Origin: JBBDWZ01 sp050732575
Lineage (GTDB): Bacteria > Gemmatimonadota > Gemmatimonadetes > Longimicrobiales > RSA9
DNA: 6,206 bases
Assembly (NCBI GenBank): GCA_050732575.1
Contig: JBOHRF010000311.1
Location: forward strand, 1 to 6,206
Direction: 5' to 3'
Made by a program: the position numbers and the translations under genes. Shown here one piece after another: positions 5,053-6,206 of the stretch; position 1 is the first letter of the stretch; each line of letters starts with the position of its first letter. The notes under the pieces were generated by a model, which was given only the letters and a program-made list of their open reading frames with translations, was not told the origin of the DNA and did no database searches.

Positions 5053-6206
5053 ATGACTGTCATGGCCGGCCGCAGTGCATCCCGCTGCGGCGTGACCCGA
5101 GGCGCGTTGCGCGCGCGCTTCAAGGGATAGGCGCTCGCGCTGCTGTTGCCGATCGCACTGGGCGCGTGCATGGACGAGACGCCGACTGGCGAGCCAGACC
5201 TGAGGCCGGCCTTCGATCATTTGAGCTCGGACAGTCTGGTCGACGCGGTGCGCGCGTTGATCGCGGCGGATGAAGCTGGATCGTTGCCCATGCCCAATCC
5301 GCCGGCTGTCCGCTTCAAGTTGGTCCGTCTGGGACAGGCCCTGGCGTTTGACCGAATCCTGAGCGGCAACCGCGACATTTCCTGCATGACCTGCCACCAT
5401 CCCAGTTTGGCAACGGATGACGATCGACACCTGGCGATCGGCCAGGGCGCGCGGGGTCTGGGCGAGGATCGCGAGCATCCGCAGAACCTCTTTATTCCGC
5501 GCAACTCGCCGCCGCTGTTCAACCTGCACACGCTGCCCGAGCTGTTCTGGGATGGCCGCGTGGCTTTCGAAGATGGCGTCTTCACCACGCCTGCCGGACC
5601 GCAGTTTACGGCCGCCATGGCGGCGGTGATGGAGTTTGGCGCCACATCGGTGCTGCCACTCTTCCCGGTGACCTCGCGAGAGGAGATGCGCGCATTCAGA
5701 GGCAATGAGCTGGCGGCCATTACGGATACCGATTTCACCGGCATCTGGCGCGCGTTGATGGTGCGGCTGGGCCGGATTCGAGAATACCGAGAGATGTTCG
5801 AGGAGGCCTATCCGGGCACACGTTTCGAGAATATGACGTTCGCGCACGCATCGAACGCGATTGCGGGCTTTTTCGTGTCCCGGCTGGCCTTCAACCGCAC
5901 GCCCTGGGATCGCTTCCTGACGGGTGATGACCGGGCGCTCAGCCGCACCGAGTTGCGCGGCGCGCGCAGCTTCATGACCGTGGGCAGCTGTTCGGGCTGC
6001 CCCGAGGGAGCGGCACTCGCGGGCGGCTTCCGCAACGTGGCACTCGCGCAGTTTGGTCCGGGCAAAGGCAACGGTCCGGCGGGCAACGACGACTTCGGCC
6101 AGGAGAATGTCACGGGCGATCCGGACGATCGTTATCGCTTCCGCACGTCACCGTTGCGCAACATAGAGATCACCGCGCCCTATGGTCATGCAGGCCAGTT
6201 CGTGGA
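5053..6206 (+). CDS. Di-haem cytochrome c peroxidase, amber-interrupted, 3' partial
   Basis: This MauG/CcpA-type protein would reduce H2O2, or oxidise a partner, in the periplasm using two covalent haems. Numbering from ATG 5053, the leader reaches a TAG at codon 26. The same frame then continues with a hydrophobic stretch and lipobox Leu-Gly-Ala-Cys (lipid Cys at codon 39), followed by an open frame to the window end. The first haem site is CMTCHH (Cys111, Cys114, His115). Family hallmarks follow: IPRNSPPLFNL (148-158), FWDGRV (165-170), FPVTSREEM near 205-215, SPWD-like TPWDRFL near 285, FGPGKGN (334-340), DRYRFRTSPLRN (359-370) and TAPYGHAG (374-381). The second haem site reads CSGCP (313-317) instead of CxxCH, so its proximal histidine is missing. 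No ordinary start codon lies between the TAG and the lipobox except TTG 5146, and ATG 5170 falls after the lipobox. The gene is therefore either recently inactivated, affected by sequencing error, or translated by suppression or a downstream start. The C-terminus lies outside the window. Confidence 0.85.
5128..5130 (+). other. In-frame amber codon inside the peroxidase signal peptide
   Basis: TAG is codon 26 of the frame from ATG 5053. It sits between the basic n-region (Arg-Ala-Arg-Phe-Lys-Gly) and the hydrophobic core (ALALLLPIALGAC) of a lipoprotein leader. Both flanks look like parts of one signal peptide, which argues that this codon was once a sense codon, for example TGG, CAG or AAG. 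Confidence 0.8.

Noticed and set aside
5020..5847. 275-codon reverse open frame
   Set aside because: It is antisense to the peroxidase, whose frame carries haem and family motifs. The reverse translation looks like shadow coding.

Overview
The window is high-GC bacterial chromosome. It holds a ribulose-phosphate 3-epimerase gene, a tRNA-Leu, a long FtsX/MacB-type permease without its own ATPase (the ADOP family, abundant in Acidobacteriota and Gemmatimonadota), an exported protein of unknown function, and a di-haem cytochrome c peroxidase. This mix suggests Gemmatimonadota, with Acidobacteriota as the alternative. That placement is inference from gene content, since no phylogenetic marker could be searched.

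Layout. Positions 1-82 are a purine-rich leader with a duplicated 11-bp motif. rpe runs forward (83-769) and is followed after 15 bp by tRNA-Leu(UAA) (785-870), so the two may share a transcript. A short convergent gap (871-920) separates them from the reverse-strand permease (921-3326). The permease probably starts at a TTG preceded by a clear Shine-Dalgarno sequence rather than at the more upstream GTG. From 3339 to 4023 there is no intact gene. This stretch holds an orphan forward-strand terminator, the decayed C-terminal part of a TonB-dependent receptor (about 3620-3793), and a 14-bp-stem inverted repeat directly after the relic's stop codon. A forward gene (4038-4814) encodes a secreted or periplasmic protein of an unnamed conserved family. 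A second non-coding gap (4815-5041) carries small GC-rich hairpins and a plausible sigma70 promoter for the last gene. That gene is a lipoprotein-type di-haem peroxidase (5053 to beyond the window end).

The genes do not form an obvious pathway. rpe and the tRNA are housekeeping. The rest looks like accessory cell-envelope functions: a transporter permease, an outer-membrane receptor relic, an exported protein and a periplasmic peroxidase. The region shows decay. The receptor is reduced to a fragment. The peroxidase carries an in-frame amber codon inside its signal peptide and has CxxCP in place of CxxCH at its second haem site. These two peroxidase lesions are the most notable observations. 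I see no CRISPR array, insertion sequence, phage gene or defence system, and nothing I would call a wholly new system.
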